NCBI RefSeq assembly: GCF_001583495.1
Contig: NZ_LQAQ01000111.1
Span: 186,001-250,000, forward strand
DNA length: 64,000 bases
Source of the DNA: Flammeovirga sp. SJP92
Lineage (GTDB): Bacteria; Bacteroidota; Bacteroidia; Cytophagales; Flammeovirgaceae
Direction: 5' to 3'
The notes under the pieces are model-generated. The model was not told the DNA's origin and searched no databases. It saw only the letters and a list, made by a program, of their open reading frames with translations. How positions within the stretch are numbered: the stretch's first letter is position 1; every line of letters begins with the position of its first letter. A program made the translations under genes and the position numbers. Positions 1 through 8,198 of the stretch are shown piece by piece.

Positions 1-285
1 TTAAACCTTTCTGGTGAATCTCAGCTACAGATTTTATTGTTCACTAAAGAAAATCAGAATAATCCTATAAAGTTGATGCTTAGAACCGTTGAGTTTGGTT
101 CAACAATACAGTTTAGTATTTACAATAGAGAGGGGAATTCGGTCTATAATACTAATATTCAAACCTCTAAAGGAGAACGTGTTATACAAAGCTTCTACTT
201 GTCAGAGATTTTGACCAAAGGACGCTATTGGGTGGAATTGAAACAAGAAAAAAGACAGGATATAAATCTCATTAATGTATTATAA
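1..285 (+). CDS. C-terminal fragment of a probable secreted protein (5' end outside window)
   Basis: The reading frame is open from the first base, so this is the 3' end of a longer gene and its true start lies upstream. About 94 residues are visible. They alternate hydrophobic and polar residues in a beta-sandwich style (IQFSIYNREGNSVYNTNI, then GRYWVELKQE near the end). This resembles the small C-terminal Ig-like or sorting-type domains on secreted Bacteroidota proteins: a strand, an 'N.eG..vy' turn, and a closing 'G.Y.v.l' strand. The similarity is by pattern only, and the function of the whole protein cannot be judged. The stop TAA is followed by a promoter-like box about 40 bases on, so it is probably the last gene of its transcript. 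Confidence 0.6.
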   Translation, partial: LNLSGESQLQILLFTKENQNNPIKLMLRTVEFGSTIQFSIYNREGNSVYNTNIQTSKGERVIQSFYLSEILTKGRYWVELKQEKRQDINLINVL

Positions 286-323
286 GGCGAGATCTTGAGG
301 AAGAAAGTGGATCATTAGAAGAA

Positions 324-331
324 TAAATTTG
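324..331 (+). promoter_or_regulatory. Candidate -7 promoter box TAAATTTG upstream of the glucanotransferase gene
   Basis: TAAATTTG matches the Bacteroidota primary-sigma -7 consensus TAnnTTTG. No good TTG -33 element sits 19-21 bases upstream, so the match is partial. Initiation near 338-340 would give a leader of about 150 bases to the preferred ATG at 492, with the palindrome at 357-370 just downstream of the start point. Confidence 0.4.
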
Positions 332-356
332 ATGATTTTAATCATGCATACCGTAA

Positions 357-370
357 CGCAAACCGTTGCG
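357..370. promoter_or_regulatory. LacI-family-like operator candidate
   Basis: CGCAAACCGTTGCG has 5-base arms CGCAA/TTGCG around ACCG, resembling LacI/GalR-family operators (CGCAAACGTTTGCG type) with one offset centre base. It lies in the probable leader of the 4-alpha-glucanotransferase gene, and maltose/starch genes in Bacteroidota are commonly controlled by LacI-type MalR proteins. No LacI regulator is encoded in this window. Confidence 0.4.
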
Positions 371-491
371 AAAAAAAAAACTAAAAAATGTATTAAAAAC
401 CCTTTTTAATAAGAATAACATTATAGTATTTTAGCTAAACAAAGTGGTGTTGAAAACCATTAAAACTGGAAATTCTATAAAATCGTTCTTA

Positions 492-3230
492 ATGAAAGCG
501 ACCTTTAAAATACATTATGATACTCAATTTGGTCAGCAATTAAAAATTGTTGGTTCTTTACCAAGTTTGGGAAAAAACAAAAAAGATGAGGCCCTAGAAA
601 TGTCATATTTAGGGGGGGGAGTTTGGTTTGCAGAAGTTGACCTCTCAAAAACTAAAGCAAAGAGTTTTACTTACAACTATCTTTTAGTTGATAAGTCAAA
701 TGGTATTGTATACCAAGAGGATGGAGCTCCAAGAAAAGTGGAACTAGACAAAACTTTGTACAAGAATTATATCTTACAAGATGCTTGGAATCCTTACCAC
801 GAAACAGAAAACGCCTATGATACAGCGGCGTTTGATGTAATTTTCCAAACATCAGCTCCTAAAAATAAAGCAGCTAAAAAGTCAACTAAAGATGCAAAGT
901 ATACTTTTGAAGTAAATGTGCCTCGTATTAACAAGGACATGGTAGCAAAAGTAGTTGGGTCTGTAGACGAATTAGGAAATTGGGATATCAATAATGCCCT
1001 TCCAATGAATTACGACAACGAGCGTAAGCTTTGGACGGTTACAACTCCTATTAAAAAGAATCACCACAAATTAAAATATAAATATGTATTAGTATCTACA
1101 AAAGATGCTAATCATGTTGAATTAGAAGGTGGATTTGATCATGTTTTTGACATTCAGGAAAATGATCCAAAAACATATGTTCGTTTTGCTGATCATAGAT
1201 TCACTTATGATAAGAGAGCTTGGAGAGGAATGGGTGTTGCCCTTCCTGTATTCTCACTAAGGTCTGAACAAGGTCTTGGAGTAGGAGAGTTCTTGGATAT
1301 CAAAGGTTTAGTGGATTGGTCGAAAGAAACAGGAATGAGATTGGTACAGATCTTACCTGTTAATGATACAATGGCCACTTATACATGGGTAGATTCTTAT
1401 CCATATGCTTCTGTGTCAGTTTATGCATTACATCCTCTTTACATCAACCTTGAAGCTGTTGGAGCTTTAAAGGATAAGAAGAAGATGACGAAGCTGAAAA
1501 ATCTTAAGGAAAAATTAAATGCATTGGATACTGTCGATTATGAGGCTGTAATGAATGCAAAAATGGATTACCTTAAGGAGATTTGGTCTGAGCAAAAAGC
1601 AAGCTTCTTTAAGGATGCAAAAGTAAAAGCATTTATGAAAGAGCAAGAAGATTGGTTGTTGCCATATGCTGCTTTCTGTCATTTGAGAGATAAATATAAA
1701 ACACCAGATTTCTCTAAATTTGAGAAGTTTGCTAAATATGATGAGAAAGAAGTAGCTAAACTTTTTGCTTCAAAATCAAAAGTTAAAGATGATGTGAACT
1801 TCTACGTGTTTGTTCAGTATCATCTTCATGCTCAATTGCTTGAAGCATCTGAATATGCTCAAGATAATGGTGTAGTATTAAAAGGTGATATTCCAATTGG
1901 TATCTACAGATATTCTGCAGATGCTTGGACAGCACCTCACTTATATAATATGAACGGTCAAGCTGGTGCTCCACCAGATGATTTTGCTGTAAACGGTCAG
2001 AACTGGGGATTCCCGACATATGACTGGGATACAATGAAAGAAGATGGCTATGCTTGGTGGACAAGTAGAATGACTCACTTGTCACAGTATTTCCAAACGT
2101 TCAGAATTGATCATATTTTAGGCTTCTTCCGTATTTGGGAGATTCCAATTGACTCTGTTCAAGGTTTATTAGGTCAGTTCAGACCTGCTCTTCCTTTACA
2201 CATCAATGAGTTTGAAAGCAGAGGAGTGAGATTTGATTTTGATCGTTTCTGTAAGCCATACATCCGTGAGCATTTCTTGGGTGAGATGTTTGGAGCTGAT
2301 ACTGATTGGGTAAGAGCTGAGTTCTTAAATGAAAAGTATACAGGTGCTTATGACTTCAAGGAGCAGTTTGATTCTCAAGTGAAAATTCAAACTTACTTCA
2401 ATGGTCTTAATGCGAAAGATGAAGCTGATCAAGCAAGATTAGACGCAGTAAGAGATGGTTTATATAGCCTTCATAATGAAGTATTGCTAATTGCAGCTTT
2501 AGGTTATGATGACGGTATGCATTATGCTCCTCGTGTAACAATGGATAAGTCAAGAACATTTAATGAATTGGAAAGCTTTCAGAAGCATACTTTCTGGGAT
2601 TTATATGTTGATTACTTCTTCAAACGTCAGGAAGATCTTTGGGCTTCGCAAGCAATGGAAAAATTACCAGCAATCAAAGAAGCGACAAACATGTTGATTT
2701 GTGGTGAGGATTTAGGTATGGTTCCTGATTGTGTTCCAGGTGTGATGACTGAACTTGAAATTTTAAGCTTAGAGATCCAAAGAATGCCTAAAGACCCTAC
2801 AATTGCATTTGGTCACCCAGGTAACTATCCTTACGAATCTGTAGCATCTCCATCTTCACATGATATGTCAACTGTTAGAGGCTGGTGGGAAGAAGATAGA
2901 GGTGAAACTCAAAGATTCTATAATGAAATTCTTGGTAACTGGGGTGAAGCGCCACAACATTGTGAGCCTTGGATTGCTGAGCAGGTTTTAGTACAGCATT
3001 TGTATGCTGACTCAATCTGGACTATTTTCCCTCTACAAGATTTACTTGCGATTGATGGTGAGTTGAGAAGAGAAAATCCAGAAGATGAACGTATCAACGT
3101 TCCTGCTATCAAGCACCATTACTGGAGATATAGAATGCACTTTACTTGTGAAGAATTGGTGAAACAAAAAGCATTCAACTCTAAGTTGAAAGGTTTGATC
3201 ACTGCTTCAGGTAGAAATACAGAATATTAA
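492..3230 (+). CDS. malQ: 4-alpha-glucanotransferase, GH77, DPE2-like with two N-terminal CBM20 domains
   Basis: Transfers alpha-1,4-glucan segments between maltooligosaccharides or glycogen, releasing glucose. It is cytoplasmic, with no signal peptide. The first ~110 residues and ~125-235 are two starch-binding CBM20 modules (KIHYDTQFGQQLKIVGSLPSLG and KVVGSVDELGNWD patterns). The rest is GH77 with the insertion seen in plant DPE2-type enzymes. Catalytic residues in 912-residue numbering: nucleophile Asp540 in FRIDHILGFF, acid/base Glu739 in CGEDLG, and transition-state Asp791 in PSSHD. A GTG at 444 in frame would add 16 residues, but the ATG at 492 directly precedes the first CBM20 and is preferred. 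It is transcribed alone and ends at a bidirectional terminator. The architecture is typical of Bacteroidota MalQ. The gene symbol rests on function. Confidence 0.93.
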   Translation: MKATFKIHYDTQFGQQLKIVGSLPSLGKNKKDEALEMSYLGGGVWFAEVDLSKTKAKSFTYNYLLVDKSNGIVYQEDGAPRKVELDKTLYKNYILQDAWNPYHETENAYDTAAFDVIFQTSAPKNKAAKKSTKDAKYTFEVNVPRINKDMVAKVVGSVDELGNWDINNALPMNYDNERKLWTVTTPIKKNHHKLKYKYVLVSTKDANHVELEGGFDHVFDIQENDPKTYVRFADHRFTYDKRAWRGMGVALPVFSLRSEQGLGVGEFLDIKGLVDWSKETGMRLVQILPVNDTMATYTWVDSYPYASVSVYALHPLYINLEAVGALKDKKKMTKLKNLKEKLNALDTVDYEAVMNAKMDYLKEIWSEQKASFFKDAKVKAFMKEQEDWLLPYAAFCHLRDKYKTPDFSKFEKFAKYDEKEVAKLFASKSKVKDDVNFYVFVQYHLHAQLLEASEYAQDNGVVLKGDIPIGIYRYSADAWTAPHLYNMNGQAGAPPDDFAVNGQNWGFPTYDWDTMKEDGYAWWTSRMTHLSQYFQTFRIDHILGFFRIWEIPIDSVQGLLGQFRPALPLHINEFESRGVRFDFDRFCKPYIREHFLGEMFGADTDWVRAEFLNEKYTGAYDFKEQFDSQVKIQTYFNGLNAKDEADQARLDAVRDGLYSLHNEVLLIAALGYDDGMHYAPRVTMDKSRTFNELESFQKHTFWDLYVDYFFKRQEDLWASQAMEKLPAIKEATNMLICGEDLGMVPDCVPGVMTELEILSLEIQRMPKDPTIAFGHPGNYPYESVASPSSHDMSTVRGWWEEDRGETQRFYNEILGNWGEAPQHCEPWIAEQVLVQHLYADSIWTIFPLQDLLAIDGELRRENPEDERINVPAIKHHYWRYRMHFTCEELVKQKAFNSKLKGLITASGRNTEY

Positions 3231-3253
3231 TATTCGATTGATATATTAAAAGC

Positions 3254-3287
3254 AAAGGTCACTTGATTCAGTTCAAGTGACCTTTTT
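3254..3287. terminator. Bidirectional rho-independent terminator
   Basis: A 13-bp perfect stem AAAGGTCACTTGA / TCAAGTGACCTTT with a 6-base loop, flanked by A and T runs. It serves the glucanotransferase gene on + and the DUF4421 gene on -, which end on either side. Confidence 0.85.
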
Positions 3288-4397
3288 CTATATGTCTGAA
3301 GCCTCTTTGCCAGAGTTTTTCAAGATAGGAAGCCGATCCATTATCCAATCGAGAGGAGGAACTTTCCAATCAAATCTTCTGACAATATTAAATCGAAATT
3401 GTCCCATCCAGTATAACTCAGTGATGTCATAGCTGGTAGCAATATTATAAGACTCTAGAACGAATGAAAAGCCTAGATAAGTTCTTCTATTATTATAACC
3501 AAAAGCGGTTCTAGTATTCAATTTAAAGCCAGTATCCCAAACATCTTCATTAAACCTACCTTCAGTAGTGTCATACCATGTATTACCGTAATTGAGGCCG
3601 TATCCAAGAGCGAGTGCACCTGTAAAAAAGATGCGTTTGTAAATAATCAATGAGAATGCATATCCACCCATTAATCCAGCACTTCCATAAACACCTTTAA
3701 TGATGTTGTCTTCTAGCTGATATTCCTCTCTTATATGAGATGGAATCAATGAGGAGTCGGCTTTTATATTTAGGAAGTTGATATAAGGACCATAAAGAAG
3801 AGATCCTGCTGTTTTTTTCTGAACCTCTGTTTGTGCAAAAGCGGCTCTGAATGAAAATTTTCTATGGTTTTGAACAAATAAAGTTGAAACACCAATAGTA
3901 TTAATCTTCATGTCACCCCTTAATTGAGTTGGTTGATTACTTTGATTAAAGCTGTTTCTACTTTCATATTCACTGATATAGAATCCATTATAAAATTGTA
4001 AACCGAAATCAATGGCAACTTTTCGTCCGTAAACATAAGAGCGCATATCCAGCTTTTTTGTTTCTCCAAAGGTATCATTATCATTATTAATGGCTGGGAA
4101 GTTGATACCGATGTTAATGCCTAAGCCTCTGTAGTTAAAACCAAAACCTAAGTTTAAGTTGCCATTTGGAGAGTAAACGATCCTTTTGGATTGATCATTA
4201 TTCCCTGTGAGAATAAGGTTATTAAATTTATAAACAGAATATAATCTCAAATGAAGGTCATTGTTGTACGATTTATAATAAGTCGTATCATGATCCAAGA
4301 CAACTTCATTTGGAATAGAATCATTCTGTGCGTATATGTTGTTATAACTATAATACAGTGATAGCGATAACGTAAGTAGAAGCGCGTAAAATTTCAA
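3288..4397 (-). CDS. DUF4421 family outer-membrane beta-barrel protein
   Basis: 369 residues starting with a signal peptide (MKFYALLLTLSLSLYYSY, cleavage near YAQ/ND). The body is a run of amphipathic strands rich in Tyr, Asn and Gly, such as GNLNLGFGFNYRGLGINIG, ending near the C-terminus with an aromatic-rich strand. This pattern and the early YYKSYNND...LRLYSVYKFN segment match the DUF4421 family of Bacteroidota. A location in the outer membrane is inferred from the barrel pattern; no substrate is known. It lies 51 bases downstream of dnaX on the same strand and may be read through from it, though no functional link is obvious. Confidence 0.8.
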   Translation of the reverse strand: MKFYALLLTLSLSLYYSYNNIYAQNDSIPNEVVLDHDTTYYKSYNNDLHLRLYSVYKFNNLILTGNNDQSKRIVYSPNGNLNLGFGFNYRGLGINIGINFPAINNDNDTFGETKKLDMRSYVYGRKVAIDFGLQFYNGFYISEYESRNSFNQSNQPTQLRGDMKINTIGVSTLFVQNHRKFSFRAAFAQTEVQKKTAGSLLYGPYINFLNIKADSSLIPSHIREEYQLEDNIIKGVYGSAGLMGGYAFSLIIYKRIFFTGALALGYGLNYGNTWYDTTEGRFNEDVWDTGFKLNTRTAFGYNNRRTYLGFSFVLESYNIATSYDITELYWMGQFRFNIVRRFDWKVPPLDWIMDRLPILKNSGKEASDI

Positions 4398-4448
4398 TTA
4401 AGAGTATGTAAGTGAGTTTAAAAAATAATAATGAAGAAAAACAAAATA

Positions 4449-6268
4449 TTAATCAAAATCAAGTCCAAGCTTTTGCTGTAAAGTTTTCAAAGCTGGATAT
4501 TTCTCTTGTAAGAATTGTAATTTATCTTGAGGAGAATACAAACGTTTAGGTTCTTTGCTTTCTTCAATTTGTATTAATTTGGTAGAAATCTCTATCGTTT
4601 CATTTTTCAACTCTGTTCGGAGTTGTCTTAGAAGCTCAGGTCTTACAATATTCAAATGTTCATTTTGAATAGTATTCGTGATTTCAACAATTATATTTAA
4701 CTGACTATCAAGAGTAATTTCATTTTCGTCTAATAATATACTAGCAAATTTACTCTTTCCATTTTGTCTGTACTCATCAGCAAATGAGGTCCATATTTTT
4801 TTAGCCTGCTCTAAAGTAAAAGATTGGCCTACAATGGCTTTACTCTTTTTAGGTTTACTACTTCCAAAGCTAGGAGCTGGTGGAGGTGTTGGTTGTTGTG
4901 GTGTAGGAGGTATTGAAGAAGCAGTTGAAGCCACCTGTTTTTGTTCAGTAGCTTTAATACTTTTAGCCTTATTAGACAAACCAGACTTAAGTTGTTCTAA
5001 ATTACCTGAAACTTTTGTGGTAGTTTGAATATGAATTTTATTCTCTTGTTGAGTTAGTTCACTCACAAGAGATTTTTTTTCTGCAGGTTTCTTCTCAGCA
5101 CTTAAAGCTTTTTGTTTTGCCTTAAGTTCAGCTAGTCTTTTTTTTTTATTTCTATTTGAGCTAAACGGATGGCTTTATTAATATGTGCCATTTTCATTAA
5201 GGCCAGCTCAACATGAAGACGTTGATTTTTACTTTCTTTGTATTTAGTATCGCAATCACTGCAAATGTTCAATGCCGTCATAATAAATGACATTGGCACT
5301 TCTTTAGCTTGTTGGTCATACCTCTGCTTTACAGTATCAGAAACATCCAATAACTCTAAAGTCACCGTATCCTTACATACTAAAATGTTTCTGAAGTGTT
5401 CAGCTAATCCATTAATGAAATTATGTCCATCAAACCCTTTTCTCAAAATCTCATCAAACACCATCAATGCTTGAGAAGCATCTCCTTTATTTAAGAAGTC
5501 TGTTAGTTTGAAATAGTAATCATAATCCAAAATATGTAGGTTGTCTACTGTTGTTTGGTAATCAATTACATTATTATTAGAGAATGTAACAATCATATCA
5601 AACATGGATAGAGCATCTCTCATACCACCATCTGCTTTTTGAGCAATAAGATGGAGTGCATCATTGTCAGCTTTTATATTTTCATTTGATGCAATTTTTG
5701 AAAGTTGACCTACAATTTCTTTGACAGTGATTCTATTGAAATCAAAAATCTGACAACGAGAAAGAATTGTTGGTAAGATTTTATGTTTTTCAGTAGTGGC
5801 CAAGATAAAGATAGCATAGGATGGGGGCTCTTCTAATGTCTTAAGGAAAGCATTAAAAGCGGCAGTTGAAAGCATGTGCACCTCATCAATAATGTAGACC
5901 TTCTTTTTGCCTGGCTGAGGAGCATATCGAACTTGTTCAATTAAATTTCTGATATCTTCCACGGAGTTGTTGGAAGCAGCGTCAAGTTCAACAATATTTA
6001 AAGAAGCATTATTATTAAAACTAGAACAAGATGCACATTCATTACAAGGGTCTCCTTCCTTTGATAAATTGTCGCAATTGATAGTTTTAGCAAGAATTCT
6101 AGCATTGGTTGTTTTACCCACACCCCTTGGACCACAAAATAAAAATGCTTGTGCTAAGTGATTACTTAAAACAGCATTCTTTAGTGTGTTTGTGATATGT
6201 TCTTGACCAACAACAGTTTGGAATGTATTGGGACGGTACTTACGAGCCGAAACAACGAAATTATCCAT
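4449..6268 (-). CDS. dnaX: DNA polymerase III subunit tau (full-length dnaX product, by -1 frameshift)
   Basis: Clamp-loader subunit tau, 606 residues if the ribosome or polymerase slips at the A10 run at 5138-5147. The first 377 residues are shared with gamma: Walker A GPRGVGKTTN, a four-Cys zinc module (CDN...CNECASC), DEVHML Walker B, and sensor 1 ATTEKHKILPTILSRC. The -1 frame then reads RLAELKAKQKAL and stays open for 229 residues. That part has a Pro-rich linker (IPPTPQQPTPPPAP) and a tau-type C-terminal domain ending YPALKTLQQKLGLDFD, the usual end of Bacteroidota DnaX. No stop lies between slip site and tail. The ATG at 6268 (MDNFVVSARKYRP) is preferred over 6304. A homopolymer sequencing error (A10 for A11) would also explain the split. 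Confidence 0.85.
5100..5147 (-). promoter_or_regulatory. dnaX frameshift signal: A10 slippery run plus downstream stem-loop
   Basis: Reading the minus strand: ten A at 5147-5138, a 10-base spacer holding GAC and the zero-frame TAG stop, then a stem ACTTAAGGC (5127-5119) / GCTTTAAGT (5108-5100) with one G-U pair and a 10-base A-rich loop. Slip run, stop just after it, and a stem at a short spacing are the parts known from dnaX recoding in E. coli (programmed -1) and Thermus (slippage at A9). Confidence 0.7.
5132..6268 (-). CDS. dnaX: DNA polymerase III subunit gamma (short dnaX product, zero frame)
   Basis: Zero-frame reading of dnaX. After ATA AAA AAA AAA GAC comes the stop TAG, giving a 378-residue protein ending IEIKKKD. 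It keeps the AAA+ ATPase and zinc domains plus the helical collar region needed for clamp loading, but lacks the Pro-rich linker and the C-terminal region that in E. coli tau binds DnaB and the polymerase alpha subunit. The short form is analogous to E. coli gamma, which also ends just after a slip site in an A-rich run. Whether both forms are made here is inferred from sequence architecture only. Confidence 0.7.
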   Translation of the reverse strand: MDNFVVSARKYRPNTFQTVVGQEHITNTLKNAVLSNHLAQAFLFCGPRGVGKTTNARILAKTINCDNLSKEGDPCNECASCSSFNNNASLNIVELDAASNNSVEDIRNLIEQVRYAPQPGKKKVYIIDEVHMLSTAAFNAFLKTLEEPPSYAIFILATTEKHKILPTILSRCQIFDFNRITVKEIVGQLSKIASNENIKADNDALHLIAQKADGGMRDALSMFDMIVTFSNNNVIDYQTTVDNLHILDYDYYFKLTDFLNKGDASQALMVFDEILRKGFDGHNFINGLAEHFRNILVCKDTVTLELLDVSDTVKQRYDQQAKEVPMSFIMTALNICSDCDTKYKESKNQRLHVELALMKMAHINKAIRLAQIEIKKKD

Positions 6269-6301
6269 AAAATCCTTTTCAGTTTCTAAAAATATTGAAT
6301 A

Positions 6302-6309
6302 CAAAGTTA
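6302..6309 (-). promoter_or_regulatory. Candidate -7 promoter box for dnaX
   Basis: On the minus strand this reads TAACTTTG, matching TAnnTTTG. A start near 6295 would give a leader of about 27 bases to the ATG at 6268. No clear -33 element is seen. Confidence 0.4.
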
Positions 6310-6467
6310 AAAAAAAGTGAGTCAGTTGAAATGTTTCTCGGCTTTTTCTTTTTAAATGAAGTATAACAATTTGATGAATATTTAATAGAAGAAGAGCTCT
6401 ATTGCTAATTCCATTGCACTATTTGAATATATTTTATAATGATATATTATTTAATGAAAATTATTAG

Positions 6468-6697
6468 TAAATTTGTATTGTAACAAAAAGTTCTTTTCGC
6501 AAAGGCTTTTGATAACGAAACGAATCTGATATCGAATAGATATAATTTTTATAAACTACTAGAGACAAATTTCCAACTAATTATAAAGACATAAAATTAG
6601 AACTTTACTAATCAGACTTTTGAAGATTAATAATCTAATTTAAAAAAGACAAACTTTCAATTAATCAAGACCACTATGTAAATAGTGGTCTTTCTTT
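6468..6697 (+). ncRNA. Candidate small RNA: promoter box and terminator with no reading frame between
   Basis: The stretch 6305-6797 has no protein-coding gene. Within it TAAATTTG at 6468-6475 matches the Bacteroidota -7 box, and a strong terminator (11-bp stem AAGACCACTAT/ATAGTGGTCTT, then T-rich) lies at 6667-6697. No upstream + gene could use that terminator, because dnaX runs the other way. A transcript of about 210 bases from ~6482 would fit. No known RNA family was recognised and no reading frame of useful length is present. This is inference from signals. Confidence 0.35.
6667..6697 (+). terminator. Rho-independent terminator on + strand without an annotated gene upstream
   Basis: Perfect 11-bp stem AAGACCACTAT / ATAGTGGTCTT with a GTAA loop, followed by TTCTTTTT. 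It is orphaned with respect to protein genes and defines the 3' end of the small-RNA candidate. Confidence 0.7.
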
Positions 6698-6710
6698 TTG
6701 CAAAGGAATA

Positions 6711-6751
6711 AAAAAAGAGAGTTGATTTATATTTCTAAATCAACTCTCTTT
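6711..6751 (-). terminator. Terminator of the YceI gene
   Basis: Perfect 16-bp stem AAAGAGAGTTGATTTA / TAAATCAACTCTCTTT with a 6-base loop. On the minus strand it is followed by a T run (complement of the A run at 6711-6716). Confidence 0.8.
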
Positions 6752-6797
6752 GTATATATATTATTATGCTTCTGCATAAGAGTAGAAGCAACTCTAA

Positions 6798-7436
6798 TTA
6801 CATTGCTAATTTGGCTTTAACAAAAAGCTCTACATCAGACCATAATTTTGATTGTCCGTCAGCACCTTTGTGTAAGTCATAGCAAACTTTGTTCAACGCA
6901 TCGATAGCACCTAAACCATCCCAAGTAGCCATATCGATTGAGCCTTTTAGTACTACAACATTTTTATCAGCTTTCGCTACAAGCTCAACGTCTTTTGTTA
7001 CGTCGTTCATAGTAATACTAACAGTGGCTTTACCATTGCTCACTGATTTTACTTCTCCTTTAATTGTTTCATTGTTCAATAATGTACCAAAGAAGTGCTC
7101 AACGATTTTACCATTTCTACCAACATCATTAGTTTCGATAGAGTTGACAGGAATTGAAAACGTTAAACCAGGAAGGATATCCATTGCATTGCTGACTTCT
7201 TCAGTTTTAGGAGTAACATCAAATTTTAAGAATTTTCCACCTACACCAACTTTATCAGTTGTTTTGAATGCTGTGAAAGAAACTACAGTGCCATTTGGAT
7301 CATATGTGTATTTTGCCTCTGACTTCACCTCTTCAGTAGAAGTAGTAGATGATGACTCATTTGATTTATTAGGTGATGAGCAACCTATTGCAGAGATTAA
7401 TAAAGCTCCGATAAGATAATTAACTAACTTTGTCAT
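6798..7436 (-). CDS. YceI family lipoprotein
   Basis: 212 residues with a lipoprotein signal (MTKLVNYLIGALLISAIGC, lipobox Cys19), a Ser/Thr-rich linker, and then a YceI-like domain from ~42. The domain shows YTYDPNGTVVSFTAFKTTDKVGVGG and, near the end, the conserved DALNKVCYDLHKG segment. YceI domains form a lipocalin-like barrel that binds long isoprenoid or amphiphilic molecules in the periplasm. The actual ligand is unknown. It sits 36 bases downstream of the HIRAN-domain gene on the same strand and is probably co-transcribed with it, ending at the terminator 6711-6751. Confidence 0.85.
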   Translation of the reverse strand: MTKLVNYLIGALLISAIGCSSPNKSNESSSTTSTEEVKSEAKYTYDPNGTVVSFTAFKTTDKVGVGGKFLKFDVTPKTEEVSNAMDILPGLTFSIPVNSIETNDVGRNGKIVEHFFGTLLNNETIKGEVKSVSNGKATVSITMNDVTKDVELVAKADKNVVVLKGSIDMATWDGLGAIDALNKVCYDLHKGADGQSKLWSDVELFVKAKLAM

Positions 7437-7472
7437 TTGTTTTGTAGATTATTTAGTTGTATTACAAACTGT

Positions 7473-7982
7473 TTAAAGTGGTTGTTTTAATTTACGACTA
7501 TAGCGTTGTAAAGCTATCTCAACTTCAAAATTGTCTTTTTCTTTATAAATTTTCAAAATTTTTGCCTCTACTAATGATTGACTTTTGAGTCTGGACTTGA
7601 TTTCTACGGAAATATCCATATCAAGAAATCCGATTTGTTCGTCATTTAGTTTTACAACTTTGATGGCTGAACTGTCAAAACGGTTCAACTCATCAGGAAT
7701 CAACATTAGTAATTCTCCTTCTTTTGATTTTTTAATAATATCTTGTCTGTTGACACCGGTGTCTTCATTCTCATATTTTGTGCCAGCAACTTTAGTAATC
7801 TGAGGTTCTAATTTTTTTAGATTTGAAGTGTCGTTAAACCTTTTGAGATAAAGCTGGTATTTCTTTTTAGCTTCCGCTTCCTGTTTTTTTAAAGCTTGGT
7901 TTTTTGAGTTCTTTTTAAATCTTAAATAAAAAATAAAAAGGATTGTTATGGCAATTATTATAGCCCAAGTGGTAAGCGACAT
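7473..7982 (-). CDS. Membrane-anchored HIRAN-domain protein
   Basis: 169 residues. A single N-terminal membrane segment (TTWAIIIAITILFIFYL) is followed by a basic stretch and then a HIRAN-like domain from ~65: VAGTKYEN, NRQDIIKKSKEGELLMLIP, DELNRFDSSAIKVV, and EQIGFLDMDI. These match the HIRAN pattern 'v.G..yen ... g..l.L..e..N..D..AI.V ... iGyl'. HIRAN domains bind DNA ends in HLTF-type proteins and otherwise occur in stand-alone bacterial proteins of unclear role. A membrane-tethered form is unusual. It is upstream of the YceI gene in the same direction. Confidence 0.7.
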   Translation of the reverse strand: MSLTTWAIIIAITILFIFYLRFKKNSKNQALKKQEAEAKKKYQLYLKRFNDTSNLKKLEPQITKVAGTKYENEDTGVNRQDIIKKSKEGELLMLIPDELNRFDSSAIKVVKLNDEQIGFLDMDISVEIKSRLKSQSLVEAKILKIYKEKDNFEVEIALQRYSRKLKQPL

Positions 7983-8198
7983 AAATTTCTTAGTTTAAAT
8001 TTGTTCGAAAAATAATAGATTATTGAACGTCAAAAAATAGGAAAATATAAATATTGAATAAATCTTTAAAAAATTATATTAAATGAGTGTTTATCCCTCA
8101 AATAATAACCAATTCTCTAAAAAATATTTGTATTATCATTATCTTTAATGATAGAAATAGCATTTGTCATGGTTTTTACCACATATATTATATAAATA

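Noticed and set aside
4449-5066. A separate 205-residue gene with its own GTG start downstream of dnaX
   Set aside because: The frame is open upstream all the way to the A10 run and its product is a tau C-terminus, so it is part of dnaX.
4449-6268. dnaX as a pseudogene broken by a frameshift
   Set aside because: The gene is essential, both parts are intact and the break falls exactly at a slippery run with a following stem. A sequencing miscount remains possible, but decay does not fit.
6889-7419. A 176-residue open frame antisense to the YceI gene
   Set aside because: It is a mirror of the coding frame of a well-supported YceI lipoprotein and has no recognisable domain or start context.
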